In this document: positions 33,813 through 43,424 of the stretch, piece after piece | How positions within the stretch are numbered: position 1 is the stretch's first letter | How the letters are laid out: each line of letters begins with the position of its first letter | Assembly (NCBI RefSeq): GCF_027587175.1 | Contig: NZ_JAPCID010000016.1 | Location: 1 to 64,000, forward strand | DNA length: 64,000 bases | Direction: 5' to 3' | Origin: Solirubrobacter deserti | GTDB lineage: Bacteria > Actinomycetota > Thermoleophilia > Solirubrobacterales > Solirubrobacteraceae | Notes under the pieces: model-generated | What the model was told of the DNA's origin: nothing | What the model saw: the letters and a program-made list of their open reading frames with translations, nothing else | Database searches by the model: none | Translations under genes and position numbers: made by a program

Positions 33813-33827
<15 letters not shown>
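33417..33827 (+). CDS. Hotdog-fold acyl-CoA thioesterase (4HBT type)
   Basis: A 136-residue single hotdog domain. The family core '[22 protein letters not shown]' has the catalytic aspartate (D15 in the DxDxYGHVNN block), and '[16 protein letters not shown]' ends the sheet. Such enzymes hydrolyse acyl-CoA, often short or aromatic acyl groups. It is divergent from the GGDEF-EAL gene and converges on the ABC-F gene with a 15-base overlap. A role in fatty-acid turnover together with the fadAB genes in this window is possible but only inferred. Confidence 0.92.
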
Positions 33828-35684
<1,857 letters not shown>

Positions 35685-35714
35685 CGGACAACGAGGATAG
35701 GTAACCTCTAAGCC

Positions 35715-35984
35715 ATGGTCCGTACGGCGCTCCTCACCCTCTGGCTGCTCGCCCTCAGCGCGCCCGTCGCGCTCGCCTATCCCGGCAAGGACGGCGGCGA
35801 GGGCACCTGGGGCCTCACCAACGACCGCGTGGTCACGATGGCCGGCTTCATCATCATCGCCGGCTTCCCCGTGATCATCACGATCCTCTCGATCGCGTAC
35901 GACCGGCTGGAGAAGCGCCGCCTGCGCCGCCTGGCCGCCGAGAAGGCCCGCACCGCGCGGGCTGATGTTCGCGGCGGCTGGTGA
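35715..35984 (+). CDS. Small signal-peptide plus membrane-helix protein
   Basis: An 89-residue protein with a signal sequence (1-20, ending 'APVALA'), a short outer loop ('YPGKDGGEGTWGLTND'), one membrane helix (about 39-60) and a basic cytoplasmic tail ('RLEKRRLRRLAAEKAR'). No family is recognised. It starts 30 bp from the divergent ABC-F gene. Its last bases overlap the start of a decayed enoyl-CoA hydratase fragment. Confidence 0.7.
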   Translation: MVRTALLTLWLLALSAPVALAYPGKDGGEGTWGLTNDRVVTMAGFIIIAGFPVIITILSIAYDRLEKRRLRRLAAEKARTARADVRGGW

Positions 35985-36193
35985 TCCACCCCGAGCGCCG
36001 TGGCGATGCGGCGGCGCTCATCACGATCGACCGACCGGAGCGCCACAACGCGGTCGACGTCCGCTTTACGCGCCTGTTCTCCCCCAAGCCGACGATCGCC
36101 GCGATCTCCGGCCACCGCCTGGCGGGCGGGATGGAGCTCGACTGCCGGCGCGGCCGCTTCCGTGCCCCGACGGCGGGGACAGGCCGTCTTTAG
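35981..36193 (+). pseudogene. Enoyl-CoA hydratase remnant
   Basis: The frame starts with a crotonase N-terminus ('AALITIDRPERHNAVD') and then jumps to the middle of the family ('LFSPKPTIAAISGHRLAGGMEL'), so about 65 codons that normally separate these blocks are gone. After 'GMELDCRR' homology stops at the edge of a 63-bp tandem repeat. The catalytic glutamates and the whole C-terminal half are missing. This is a decayed copy of an enoyl-CoA hydratase/isomerase gene, broken by deletion and by growth or insertion of the repeat. A working product is not expected. Confidence 0.72.
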
Positions 36194-36345
36194 GTATTCG
36201 CTTCGCAGCGCCGCCGGGCTTCAACTGCCCCGGCGGCGGGGACAGGCCGTCTTTAGGTATTCGCTTCGCAGCGCCGCCGGGCTTCAACTGCCCCGGCGGC
36301 GGGGACAGGCCGTCTTTAGGTATTCGCTTCGCAGCGCCGCCGGGT
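36175..36345 (+). repeat. 63-bp direct tandem repeat, 2.7 copies
   Basis: The unit starts GGGGACAGGCCGTCTTTAGG and repeats exactly at 36175, 36238 and 36301 with a 63-base period. The third copy departs from the unit after about 45 bases. There are no spacers between copies, so it is not a CRISPR. Since 63 is a multiple of three, all forward frames stay open across it, which produces repetitive but meaningless peptides. It interrupts the remnant enoyl-CoA hydratase. Confidence 0.92.
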
Positions 36346-36377
36346 TCGAAGCGAGGACCTAAAGACGGCCTGTCCCC
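36301..36377. repeat. Long hairpin at the end of the repeat array (REP-like)
   Basis: The first 21 bases of the third repeat copy (36301-36321) are repeated exactly in inverse orientation at 36357-36377. Inside this stem an 8-bp second stem TCGCTTCG/CGAAGCGA pairs after a two-base bulge, leaving a 15-base loop. The whole 77-bp element looks like a REP/BIME-type mobile palindrome of the kind moved by RAYT transposases, none of which is in this window. Confidence 0.85.
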
Positions 36378-36469
36378 GTTGGGCTCGTTGGCTCACAACG
36401 TGGTGCGCGGCGATGCGCGCAGAGAAAGTAGGCTCTGAGCCCGTTGAGCGGTCACGGAGGGAGAGAGCG

Positions 36470-38440
36470 TTGACGACCTACTTCGTCACGGGCGCCACCG
36501 GCTTCGTCGGTCGGCACCTCGTGGAGCGCCTGCTCGAGCGCGAAGGCGACATCCACGTACTCGTGCGCGAAGAGTCGCGCGACAAGCTCGCCACGCTCGT
36601 CGAGACCTGGGGCCAGGGGGACCGCATCAAGCCCGTCGTCGGTGACCTCACCCAGCCGGGGCTCGGGGTCGAGGTCGACCTCCCGAAGATCGACCACTTC
36701 TTCCACCTCGCCGCGATCTACGACATGGCCGCCGACGAGGAGCGCAACGCGGCCGTCAACGTGGGCGGCACGCAGCACGCGATCGAGCTCGCCAACCGGC
36801 TCGACGTCGGCCGGTTCCACCACGTGTCCTCGATCGCCGTCGCCGGCGTCTACGACGAGGGGACGTTCAACGAGGACATGTTCGACGAGGGGCAAAAGCT
36901 CCTGCACCCGTACCACCGGACCAAGTTCGAGTCCGAGCGCCTGGTGCGCGAGCGCGTCAAGGCGCCGCTGCGCATCTACCGCCCGTCGATCGTCGTCGGC
37001 AACTCCAGGACCGGCGAGATGGACAAGATCGACGGGCCGTACTACTTCTTCAAGGTGCTGCAGAAGGTCCGGCACGCGCTGCCGGAGTGGTTCCCGCTGA
37101 TCAGCCTCGAATGGGGCTGGACGAACATCGTCCCGGTCGACTACGTCGCCGCCGCGATCGACCACATCGCGCACAAGGGCGAGCTGGAAGGCAACACGTT
37201 CCACATCGTCGACCCCAAGGGCCAGCGCGTCGGCGAGGTGCTCAACACGTTCGCCGAGGCCGGGCACGCGCCGCGCGCGGTCATGCGCATCGACCGCCGC
37301 GCGCTGCAGAACCTGCCCAAGGGCGTGATGTCGTTCGCGCTCAAGCTGCCGGCGCTCAAGCAGATCCGGCGCAACGTGCTCGCCGACCTCGGCATCCCGG
37401 ACGAGGTCGTCGACTACATCGCGCTCACCTGCCGCTTCGACTCGCGCGACACCCAGCGCGCACTGCGCGACTCCACCATCACCGTCCCTTCGCTGCCGAC
37501 CTACGCGCACAAGCTGTGGGACTACTGGGAGCGCGTCCTGGACCCCGACCTCTACAAGGACCACTCGTTCGAGGGCGCGGTCAACGGCAAGACGGTCGTC
37601 ATCACCGGCGCGTCGTCGGGCATCGGCCGCGCCGCGGCGATCAAGATCGCGGCCGCGGGCGGCATCCCGATCCTCGTCGCGCGCACGCTGGAGAAGCTCG
37701 AGGAAGTAAAGAGCGAGATCGAGGCCGCGGGCGGCACGGCGTACGTCGCGCCGTGCGACCTCAGCGACTTCGACGCAATCGACGCGCTCGTGGAGAAGCT
37801 GCTCGGCGACCATCCCCGGATCGACATGCTGGTCAACAACGCGGGCCGCTCGATCCGTCGCTCGGTCGCGCTGTCCTACGACCGCTTCCACGACTACCAG
37901 CGCACGGTGCACCTGAACTATCTGAGCCCCGTGAAGCTGATGCTCGGGCTGCTCCCGCACATGCGCGAGCAGAAGGGCGGCCACATCGTCAACGTGTCCT
38001 CGATCGGCGTGCAGACCAACCCGCCGCGGTTCTCCGCCTACGTCGCCTCCAAGTCCGCGCTCGACGCATTCACGCGCGTGGTGTCCAGTGAGACGGTCGG
38101 CGACAACGTGACCTTCACGACGATCCACATGCCGCTCGTGCGCACGCCGATGATCGCGCCGACGAAGATGTACGACTCGTTCCCGACGATCTCGCCCGAG
38201 GAGGCCGCCGACCTCGTGTGCGAGGCGATCCGGGCCAAGCCGAAGCAGATCAACACCAAGCTCGGCACGTTCGGCGAGGTCGCGTACGCGCTGGCGCCGA
38301 AGGCCGTCGACCAGATCCTGCACCTCGCGTACCGCGTGTTCCCGGAGTCCACGGCGGCCAAGGGCGGCTCGGACGGGGACGACAAGGCGTCCGGCGAGGC
38401 GACCGCGCTGGCCTATCTCATGAAGGGCGTGCACTGGTAA
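36470..38440 (+). CDS. Fused epimerase-SDR protein, AcrA1-like fatty acyl-CoA reductase
   Basis: A 656-residue fusion. The N-terminal extended SDR/NAD-epimerase domain (about 1-360) has 'TGATGFVGRHLVERLL' and a YxxxK pair in 'PYHRTKFESERLV'. The C-terminal classical SDR (about 375-656) has 'TGASSGIGRAAAIKIAAAGG', 'LVNNAGRSIRRSV' and 'YVASKSALDAF'. This layout and length match mycobacterial AcrA1 (Rv3391-type) proteins, linked to acyl-CoA reduction to aldehyde or alcohol, as in wax-ester or ether-lipid formation. The TTG start follows GGAGGGAGAG at good spacing. An in-frame ATG 57 bases upstream has no such site. Confidence 0.9.
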   Translation: MTTYFVTGATGFVGRHLVERLLEREGDIHVLVREESRDKLATLVETWGQGDRIKPVVGDLTQPGLGVEVDLPKIDHFFHLAAIYDMAADEERNAAVNVGGTQHAIELANRLDVGRFHHVSSIAVAGVYDEGTFNEDMFDEGQKLLHPYHRTKFESERLVRERVKAPLRIYRPSIVVGNSRTGEMDKIDGPYYFFKVLQKVRHALPEWFPLISLEWGWTNIVPVDYVAAAIDHIAHKGELEGNTFHIVDPKGQRVGEVLNTFAEAGHAPRAVMRIDRRALQNLPKGVMSFALKLPALKQIRRNVLADLGIPDEVVDYIALTCRFDSRDTQRALRDSTITVPSLPTYAHKLWDYWERVLDPDLYKDHSFEGAVNGKTVVITGASSGIGRAAAIKIAAAGGIPILVARTLEKLEEVKSEIEAAGGTAYVAPCDLSDFDAIDALVEKLLGDHPRIDMLVNNAGRSIRRSVALSYDRFHDYQRTVHLNYLSPVKLMLGLLPHMREQKGGHIVNVSSIGVQTNPPRFSAYVASKSALDAFTRVVSSETVGDNVTFTTIHMPLVRTPMIAPTKMYDSFPTISPEEAADLVCEAIRAKPKQINTKLGTFGEVAYALAPKAVDQILHLAYRVFPESTAAKGGSDGDDKASGEATALAYLMKGVHW

Positions 38441-39291
38441 CCCTGCGCTCCGGCGGGCTCGAGGCCGACTTCGAGCCCGCGGCGGGGATGCACTGCCTGT
38501 CCCTGCGCCACGATGGCGAGGAGCTGCTGGCGGACGTGAGCGCCCATGTCCCGGACCGGCCGTGGGCGAGCGGGATCCCGCAGCTGCTGCCGTGGGCGAA
38601 CCGGCTCGGCGGGTTCTCCTACACGTTCGACGGGACCACGGTGGAGCTGGCCGCGGACGACCTGTACCTCGAGGAGCACGACCTGCCGCTGCACGGCCTG
38701 CGCGCAGCGGTGACGGGCTGGGAGGTCCGTCATGCGAGCGGGACACGGCTGGTCGGCGGCCGCCGCTTCGCCGCTCGGGCGTTTCCGTTCGAGCACGACG
38801 TCGAGGTGGCCGCCGAGCTGCGCGCGGACACGCTCACGCTCTCGACGTCGCTCACCGCGGGGGAGCGGCCCGTGCCGATCACGTTCGGGCATCACCCGTT
38901 CTTCCGGCTCCCCGGGGTGCCGCGCGCGGAGTGGGAGCTCACGCTGCCCGTGGCCGAGCGCATCGCCGTCGACGCGCAGCTGATCCCGACGGGCGAGCGC
39001 GTCCCGGCCGGCGACCTGGACGGCCGTCTCGGCGACCGCACGTTCGACGACGGCTTCACCTACGCGGGCGGCCCGTTCGTGCTGGCGGGCGGCGGGCGCC
39101 GGATCGAGGTCGTGTTCGAGCAGGGCTACGGCTACGCCCAGGTGTTCGCGCCCGCCGTCGCCGACGTGGTGTGCTTCGAGCCGATGACCGCCCCCGCCGA
39201 CGCGCTCCGCCACTCGCCGCCCGCTGTTGATGCGGGCGACACGTTCACCGCGCGCTTCAGCGTGAGCATCGTGAAAGCGTCAGACCGCTGA
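38434..39291 (+). CDS. Aldose 1-epimerase (mutarotase-like)
   Basis: A galactose-mutarotase-fold protein of about 285 residues. The catalytic histidine block is 'PITFGHHPFFRLPG', with an upstream 'LPLHGLRAAVTGWEV', and the glutamate is in 'VVCFEPMTAPADAL'. It probably interconverts alpha and beta sugar anomers or sugar phosphates. The start is odd: the protein reads as starting 'LVTLRSGGLEADFEPAAGM', but no ATG, GTG or TTG lies there, and the nearest candidate is a CTG overlapping the stop of the reductase gene. The next ATG (38488) would cut the first strand. Confidence 0.83.
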   Translation: MVTLRSGGLEADFEPAAGMHCLSLRHDGEELLADVSAHVPDRPWASGIPQLLPWANRLGGFSYTFDGTTVELAADDLYLEEHDLPLHGLRAAVTGWEVRHASGTRLVGGRRFAARAFPFEHDVEVAAELRADTLTLSTSLTAGERPVPITFGHHPFFRLPGVPRAEWELTLPVAERIAVDAQLIPTGERVPAGDLDGRLGDRTFDDGFTYAGGPFVLAGGGRRIEVVFEQGYGYAQVFAPAVADVVCFEPMTAPADALRHSPPAVDAGDTFTARFSVSIVKASDR

Positions 39292-39485
39292 CGGAATGTC
39301 AGGTAGACCCTGGCGAACCGGACCTACCGGTACTAACCGGCACGGAAGCTTGCAGGCTGGGTACTGGCTCTCGGCGACAATGGCACTCGCTACCGTGCTG
39401 GGCAGATCAGCGGTCGGCTTACGGGTTGGCGGGGGCCAAACCTGGAGCGGCCGCGTTTCTGAGGTTCAAGGAAAGGACGCTCTAG

Positions 39486-41258
39486 ATGCGTAGGTCCGCA
39501 CGGACCACCGGGGTCGCTTTGCTCGCGGTCCTCTCTATCGGACTTGCCGCGTGCGGCGGGGGCGACGGCGACAGCGGCGGAGACGCCAAGAAGACGGCGA
39601 CGGAGAACACGCCGCCCAAGAACGCCAAGGTCGGCGGCAAGCTGACCGCCTTGTGGACCGGCGACGTCGACTTCATCGATTGCGGCCGCACCTACTTCCA
39701 GATGGGCTTGTTCATCTGCTCCGCGACGCAGAAGTCGCTGTACTCGTACAAGCCGGATGACCCGGTCAACATGGTGCCGGACCTCGCCGAGGGCGCGCCG
39801 GAGGTGTCCGAGGACGGCAAGACCGTCACGATCAAGATCAAGCAGGGCGTCAAGTACTCGCCGCCGTACAACGAAGAGGTCAAGGCGGCCGACGTCAAGT
39901 ACGCGATCGAGCGCGGCTTCTTCAACTCCGTGGCCAACGGCTTCACCACGTCCTACTTCAGCGACCTCGAAGGCGCCAAGGTCGGCGTCGACTCGGGCAC
40001 GACGATCAAGGGGATCACGACGCCCGACGACTACACGGTCGTCCTGAAGTTCAAGCGCCCCGTCGGTGGCGTGATGGCCGCGGGGGCGCTCGCGTACCCG
40101 GCGACCGCCCCGGTGCCGGAGAAGTACGCCAAGAAGTTCGACGCCGAGCCGCAGACGACCTACGGCGAGAACCAGCTGGCGACCGGCCCCTACATGATCA
40201 AGAACGACGCGTCCGGCAAGGCCATCGGCTATGACCCGGGCAAGCGCATCCAGCTGGTGCGCAACCCGAACTGGGACAAGTCGCTCGACTTCAGGCCGGC
40301 GTATCTCGACGAGATCGACAACCTTCAGGGCAACGACGACGCCGGCATCGCCATCCGCCGCATCGTCGACAACGAGGGCATGATCAGCGGCGACCTGACG
40401 GTTCCGCCGGAGAACGTCAAGCAGGCGCTCGACAACACGCCCGATCAGCTCAAGCTCGCGCCGCCGATCGGCGGCCGCTGGGTCTCGCTCAACACGACGA
40501 TCAAGCCGTTCGACGACATCAACGTGCGCAAGGCGATCATCGCCGGCATGGATCGCAACGCGCTGGTGCTGACCCGCGGCGGCACGACGGTCGGCGACGT
40601 GGCGACGCACTTCCTCCCGCCCGGAACGGCCGGCTTCGACCAGGCCGGCGGCATGAAGGGCACCGGCGTGGACTTCATCTCGCCTGACGGCAAGCCGCTG
40701 CCGGAGGTGTCCGCGAAGTACTTCAAGGCCGCGGGCTACGCGTCCGGGAAGTACGAGGGCACCGAGAAGCTCCTGATGGTGGGCTCCAACGCCACCGTGC
40801 CGGCCAAGACCGCCGAGGTGGTCAAGGACAGCCTGGAGAAGATGGGCTTCCAGGTGACGATGCGTCTGGTCGCGCCGCAGACGATGTACACGCGCTATTG
40901 CAACGTGCCCAAGGCCGAAGTCGCCGTCTGCCCGAACGTCGGCTGGATCCGCGACTTCGCGGATGGTCAGACGATGCTCGCCCCGACCTTCGCCGGCAAG
41001 AACATCCTGCCGCAGGGCAACTCGAACTGGTCGGAGCTCGACGACCCGAAGATCAACGAGGCGATCGACAAGGCCGAGGTGGCTCCGGTCAAGGAGCGTG
41101 CGCAGCTGTGGGCTGAGGTCGACCGGATGGTCACCGAGAGCGCTGCCGCCATCCCGTGGATCTGGGACAAGCAGGCGCTGATCCAGTCGGCGAACGTCAA
41201 CGGCGTCGTCGCGGAGTACAACTCCCAGTGGGACCTCGCCTTCACGTCGCTGAAGTAG
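39486..41258 (+). CDS. Family 5 extracellular solute-binding lipoprotein
   Basis: A 590-residue lipoprotein with the lipobox LAAC (C23), followed by a Gly/Asp/Lys linker and the peptide/nickel-binding SBP fold (DppA/OppA type; 'VVLKFKRPVGGVMAAGALAYPATAPVP', 'FDDINVRKAIIAGMDRNALV'). It binds a peptide or similar ligand outside the cell. No permease or ATPase genes lie near it, so the transporter core is elsewhere or the protein acts alone as a sensor. An AAGGAAAGGA ribosome site precedes the ATG, and a strong terminator follows, so it is a single-gene unit. The non-coding region ahead is 194 bp. Confidence 0.93.
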   Translation: MRRSARTTGVALLAVLSIGLAACGGGDGDSGGDAKKTATENTPPKNAKVGGKLTALWTGDVDFIDCGRTYFQMGLFICSATQKSLYSYKPDDPVNMVPDLAEGAPEVSEDGKTVTIKIKQGVKYSPPYNEEVKAADVKYAIERGFFNSVANGFTTSYFSDLEGAKVGVDSGTTIKGITTPDDYTVVLKFKRPVGGVMAAGALAYPATAPVPEKYAKKFDAEPQTTYGENQLATGPYMIKNDASGKAIGYDPGKRIQLVRNPNWDKSLDFRPAYLDEIDNLQGNDDAGIAIRRIVDNEGMISGDLTVPPENVKQALDNTPDQLKLAPPIGGRWVSLNTTIKPFDDINVRKAIIAGMDRNALVLTRGGTTVGDVATHFLPPGTAGFDQAGGMKGTGVDFISPDGKPLPEVSAKYFKAAGYASGKYEGTEKLLMVGSNATVPAKTAEVVKDSLEKMGFQVTMRLVAPQTMYTRYCNVPKAEVAVCPNVGWIRDFADGQTMLAPTFAGKNILPQGNSNWSELDDPKINEAIDKAEVAPVKERAQLWAEVDRMVTESAAAIPWIWDKQALIQSANVNGVVAEYNSQWDLAFTSLK

Positions 41259-41285
41259 TTTGCGTTCGGGTTAACCCGAGACTTT

Positions 41286-41317
41286 GCGGCCCCGCATCCC
41301 GCGGGGCCGCTTTGTTT
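41286..41317 (+). terminator. Intrinsic terminator after the solute-binding protein
   Basis: GCGGCCCCGC and GCGGGGCCGC form a perfect 10-bp stem with a 5-base loop (ATCCC), followed directly by TTTGTTT. It is the clearest rho-independent terminator in the window and ends the single-gene solute-binding unit before the sigma-factor gene. Confidence 0.9.
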
Positions 41318-41354
41318 AACCCCCGCATAGGGTCGGCTTCAGAGTCGCTTAGGG

Positions 41355-42239
41355 ATGTGTCCGATGCTCCCCGCCATGCCCACCGCTTCGCCGCCGACCC
41401 CGGACGGACGCGAGCTCGGCGACGGCCTCGGAATCTTTCTCCAGCGCATCGCCCGCACGCGGCTCCTGACCCCCGCTGAAGAGCTCGAGCTCGCCCGCCG
41501 CATCGAGCGCGGCGACCTTGAAGCCAAGGACCGCATGATCGAAGCCAACCTGCGACTCGTCGTGCACCTCGCCAAGCGTTTCCAGCGCGAGGACTCCGGC
41601 ATGACGTTGCTCGACCTGATCCAGGAAGGAACGATCGGGCTCGTGCGCGCCGTGGAGAAGTTCGACCACCGGCGCGGCTTCCGCTTCTCCACCTACGCGA
41701 CGCTCTGGATCCGCCAGGCCATCGGCCGCGCCATGTCAGAGAAGGGCCGCACCGTGCGCCTGCCCGTGCACGTCGGCGACCGCGTCCGCAAGCTGCAGGC
41801 CGTCGAGCGCCGCCTGGCCATGTCGCTGGGCGCCACGCCGACGTCGGTCGAGCTGGCCGACGCCCTCGAGTGGACCGAGGCCGAGGTGGCCGACGTCCGC
41901 CGCATCGCCATGGCGCCGGTCTCGCTCGAGGCGCCCGTGGGCGACGACGGCGACGCCGAGCTCGGCCACCTGCTCGCCGACGAGGGCCCCACGCCCGAGG
42001 AGTCCGCCGCGGTCTCCCGCATGCACGCCGACCTCGGCACCGTGCTCGCTGGGCTGGGCGGCCTGGAGCGCCGCGTGCTCGAGCTGCGCTTCGGCCTCGG
42101 CGCCGAGGCCCCGCACACGCCCGGCCAGGCCGCGCGCGTGCTCGGCATCACCCCCCGCCGCGTGCGCTGCGCCGAGGACCGCGCGCTGCGCCACCTGCGT
42201 GCGTCGCCGGCCACCGGCGCGCTGCGCGACGCCGCCTGA
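41355..42239 (+). CDS. RpoD-family (group 2/3) sigma factor
   Basis: A 294-residue sigma-70 protein with region 1.2 ('DGLGIFLQRIARTRLLTPAEELELARRIERGD'), region 2 with the full -10 recognition segment ('DLIQEGTIGLVRAVEKFDHRRGFRFSTYATLWIRQAIGRAM'), region 3 and region 4 ('LERRVLELRFGLG' with HTH 'TPGQAARVLGITPRRV'). It lacks region 1.1 and is shorter than the housekeeping factor, so it is an alternative SigB/HrdB-like factor. In-frame ATGs at 41364 and 41376 are also possible; AGGG spacing favours 41364. No anti-sigma gene is adjacent. A hairpin terminator follows. Confidence 0.94.
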   Translation: MCPMLPAMPTASPPTPDGRELGDGLGIFLQRIARTRLLTPAEELELARRIERGDLEAKDRMIEANLRLVVHLAKRFQREDSGMTLLDLIQEGTIGLVRAVEKFDHRRGFRFSTYATLWIRQAIGRAMSEKGRTVRLPVHVGDRVRKLQAVERRLAMSLGATPTSVELADALEWTEAEVADVRRIAMAPVSLEAPVGDDGDAELGHLLADEGPTPEESAAVSRMHADLGTVLAGLGGLERRVLELRFGLGAEAPHTPGQAARVLGITPRRVRCAEDRALRHLRASPATGALRDAA

Positions 42240-42253
42240 CCCGCTCCGAGGCG

Positions 42254-42286
42254 AACGAACGTCCCGCCCCTGCAGGGACGTTCGTT
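42254..42286 (+). terminator. Hairpin after the sigma-factor gene
   Basis: AACGAACGTCCC and GGGACGTTCGTT form a perfect 12-bp stem with a 9-base loop, starting 15 bases after the sigma-factor stop and ending in a short T-rich stretch. It is a probable intrinsic terminator. Confidence 0.8.
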
Positions 42287-42297
42287 TCCGCGGCCCC

Positions 42298-42344
42298 GGG
42301 GTGCCGCCATCGCCCGCCGACAAGACGGCCGGTGGCGGCACCCC
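42298..42344. repeat. Second inverted repeat behind the sigma-factor gene
   Basis: GGGGTGCCGCCA (42298-42309) and its exact complement TGGCGGCACCCC (42333-42344) flank 23 bases. It lies between the sigma-factor terminator and the pseudo-caspase gene. It could be a second terminator, or an operator for the gene that starts 67 bp on. Confidence 0.6.
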
Positions 42345-42410
42345 CGACCCGCGTCGCGCTCCGCGCGTCTCTCCGGCGCGTCCTGAGCGCGGCCACGCCA
42401 TGATTCGCGC

Positions 42411-43424
42411 GTGGCCGGCCGCTACGCCCTGATCGCCGCACCCGCCGACGACGAGGACGCCACCGCGCTCGCCGGCCTGCTCGGCGATCCGCGCCGCGGC
42501 GGGTACACCGTGGAGCGGGCGCAGGACGGCGAGGCGGTCATGCGCTTTCTGGCCGCGCGCACGCCGACGGACGTCGTGCTCGTCCACACCGACCGCGTCC
42601 CCGTGGACCCCGAGGCACTCGCCGCCTGCCGCAGCACCCACGTGCTCGTGATCGCCGCCGGCCGCCGGCTCGCGCCCGAAGCGGGTCCGGGCCGCGCGGT
42701 CCTCGCCGGCGCGTCCACGCGCGCGATCGTGCGCGTGCTGCGCGACGGCAGGGCCGACGGGAACGCCGACGGGGACATCACCGCGCGCGAGCTCCACAAC
42801 CGGCTCGCGCACACGATGACGCTCGACTTCCGCGACGAGCTCGAGACGCCGTTCGTGGTCACGCACACGCAACGCCACGCGCGGGCCCGCGAGCGCGAGC
42901 TGCGCCGCAACCGCCGCGAGCACCGGCAGGAGCTCAGCGTGCGGTCGCTGCGCGTCGCCGCGGCGGCCGGAGGCGTCGCGCTGCTGGGCTCGCTGCCGCT
43001 GATGTGGGTCTTCGGCGGCAGCGGCCTCGAGTACGCGTTCGCCGGCGACACGGCGTGGCCGTCGCGGATCGCCCCGCTGCTGTGCCTGCTCACGGCGCTC
43101 ACCGGCTTGGGCTTCGCGGCCACCCGCCACGGCGACACGGCGCTGGCCGCGCTCGTGAGCGCGAGCGTGGGCGGCATCTACGGCCTCATGGACCGCTTCG
43201 CCGAGCCGGACCTCGGCCTGGGCGTGCTGATCGCCTTCCTGGCCCTCGCGCTGCTCGCGCTCAGCTCCCTGAGAGCGATCCTCAGACGCCTGGAGTACGT
43301 CGGAACCGCCGCGTTCGGCGCCGCGTGTCTCGGCTACCAGGTCGTCGGTCCGCGCAGCGTCGGCGTCATCGTGGTAGCCGTCTTCCTTCTCGCCGCCGGC
43401 CTCGTCGGCACCCGCAACGTATGA
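42411..43424 (+). CDS. Degenerate caspase-like domain with EF-hand loop and membrane helices
   Basis: A 337-residue protein from a GTG start. Residues 1-150 read like a shrunken caspase (peptidase C14) domain: first strand 'RYALIAAPADDEDATALAGLLGDPRRGGYTVERA', central strand 'TPTDVVLVHTDRV', and the late block 'GRAVLAGASTRAIVRVLRDG'. The catalytic 'GHG' histidine and 'DCC' cysteine blocks are absent. D116 to E127 (DGNADGDITARE) is a perfect EF-hand loop. A basic stretch (about 150-172) is followed by some six membrane helices. It is coupled (ATGA) to a second such gene. Calcium-dependent membrane sensing is possible; function unknown. Confidence 0.7.
   Translation: MAGRYALIAAPADDEDATALAGLLGDPRRGGYTVERAQDGEAVMRFLAARTPTDVVLVHTDRVPVDPEALAACRSTHVLVIAAGRRLAPEAGPGRAVLAGASTRAIVRVLRDGRADGNADGDITARELHNRLAHTMTLDFRDELETPFVVTHTQRHARARERELRRNRREHRQELSVRSLRVAAAAGGVALLGSLPLMWVFGGSGLEYAFAGDTAWPSRIAPLLCLLTALTGLGFAATRHGDTALAALVSASVGGIYGLMDRFAEPDLGLGVLIAFLALALLALSSLRAILRRLEYVGTAAFGAACLGYQVVGPRSVGVIVVAVFLLAAGLVGTRNV

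Noticed and set aside
36175-36345. CRISPR array
   Set aside because: Repeat copies are directly adjacent with no unique spacers and no cas genes near; the unit is 63 bp.
35965-36438. 157-codon frame with repeated peptide across the 63-bp array
   Set aside because: The openness follows from the 63-bp period being a multiple of three; peptide has no recognised features.
36452-38746. Open frame of 764 codons on the minus strand opposite the acyl-CoA reductase
   Set aside because: It is rich in Arg, Val, Asp, Glu and His, has no domain and mirrors codon use of the opposite strand; the + strand frame has two clear SDR domains.
39296-39493. 65-codon frame ahead of the solute-binding protein
   Set aside because: No ribosome site, mixed third-position use, and it overlaps the real lipoprotein start; more likely promoter and leader.
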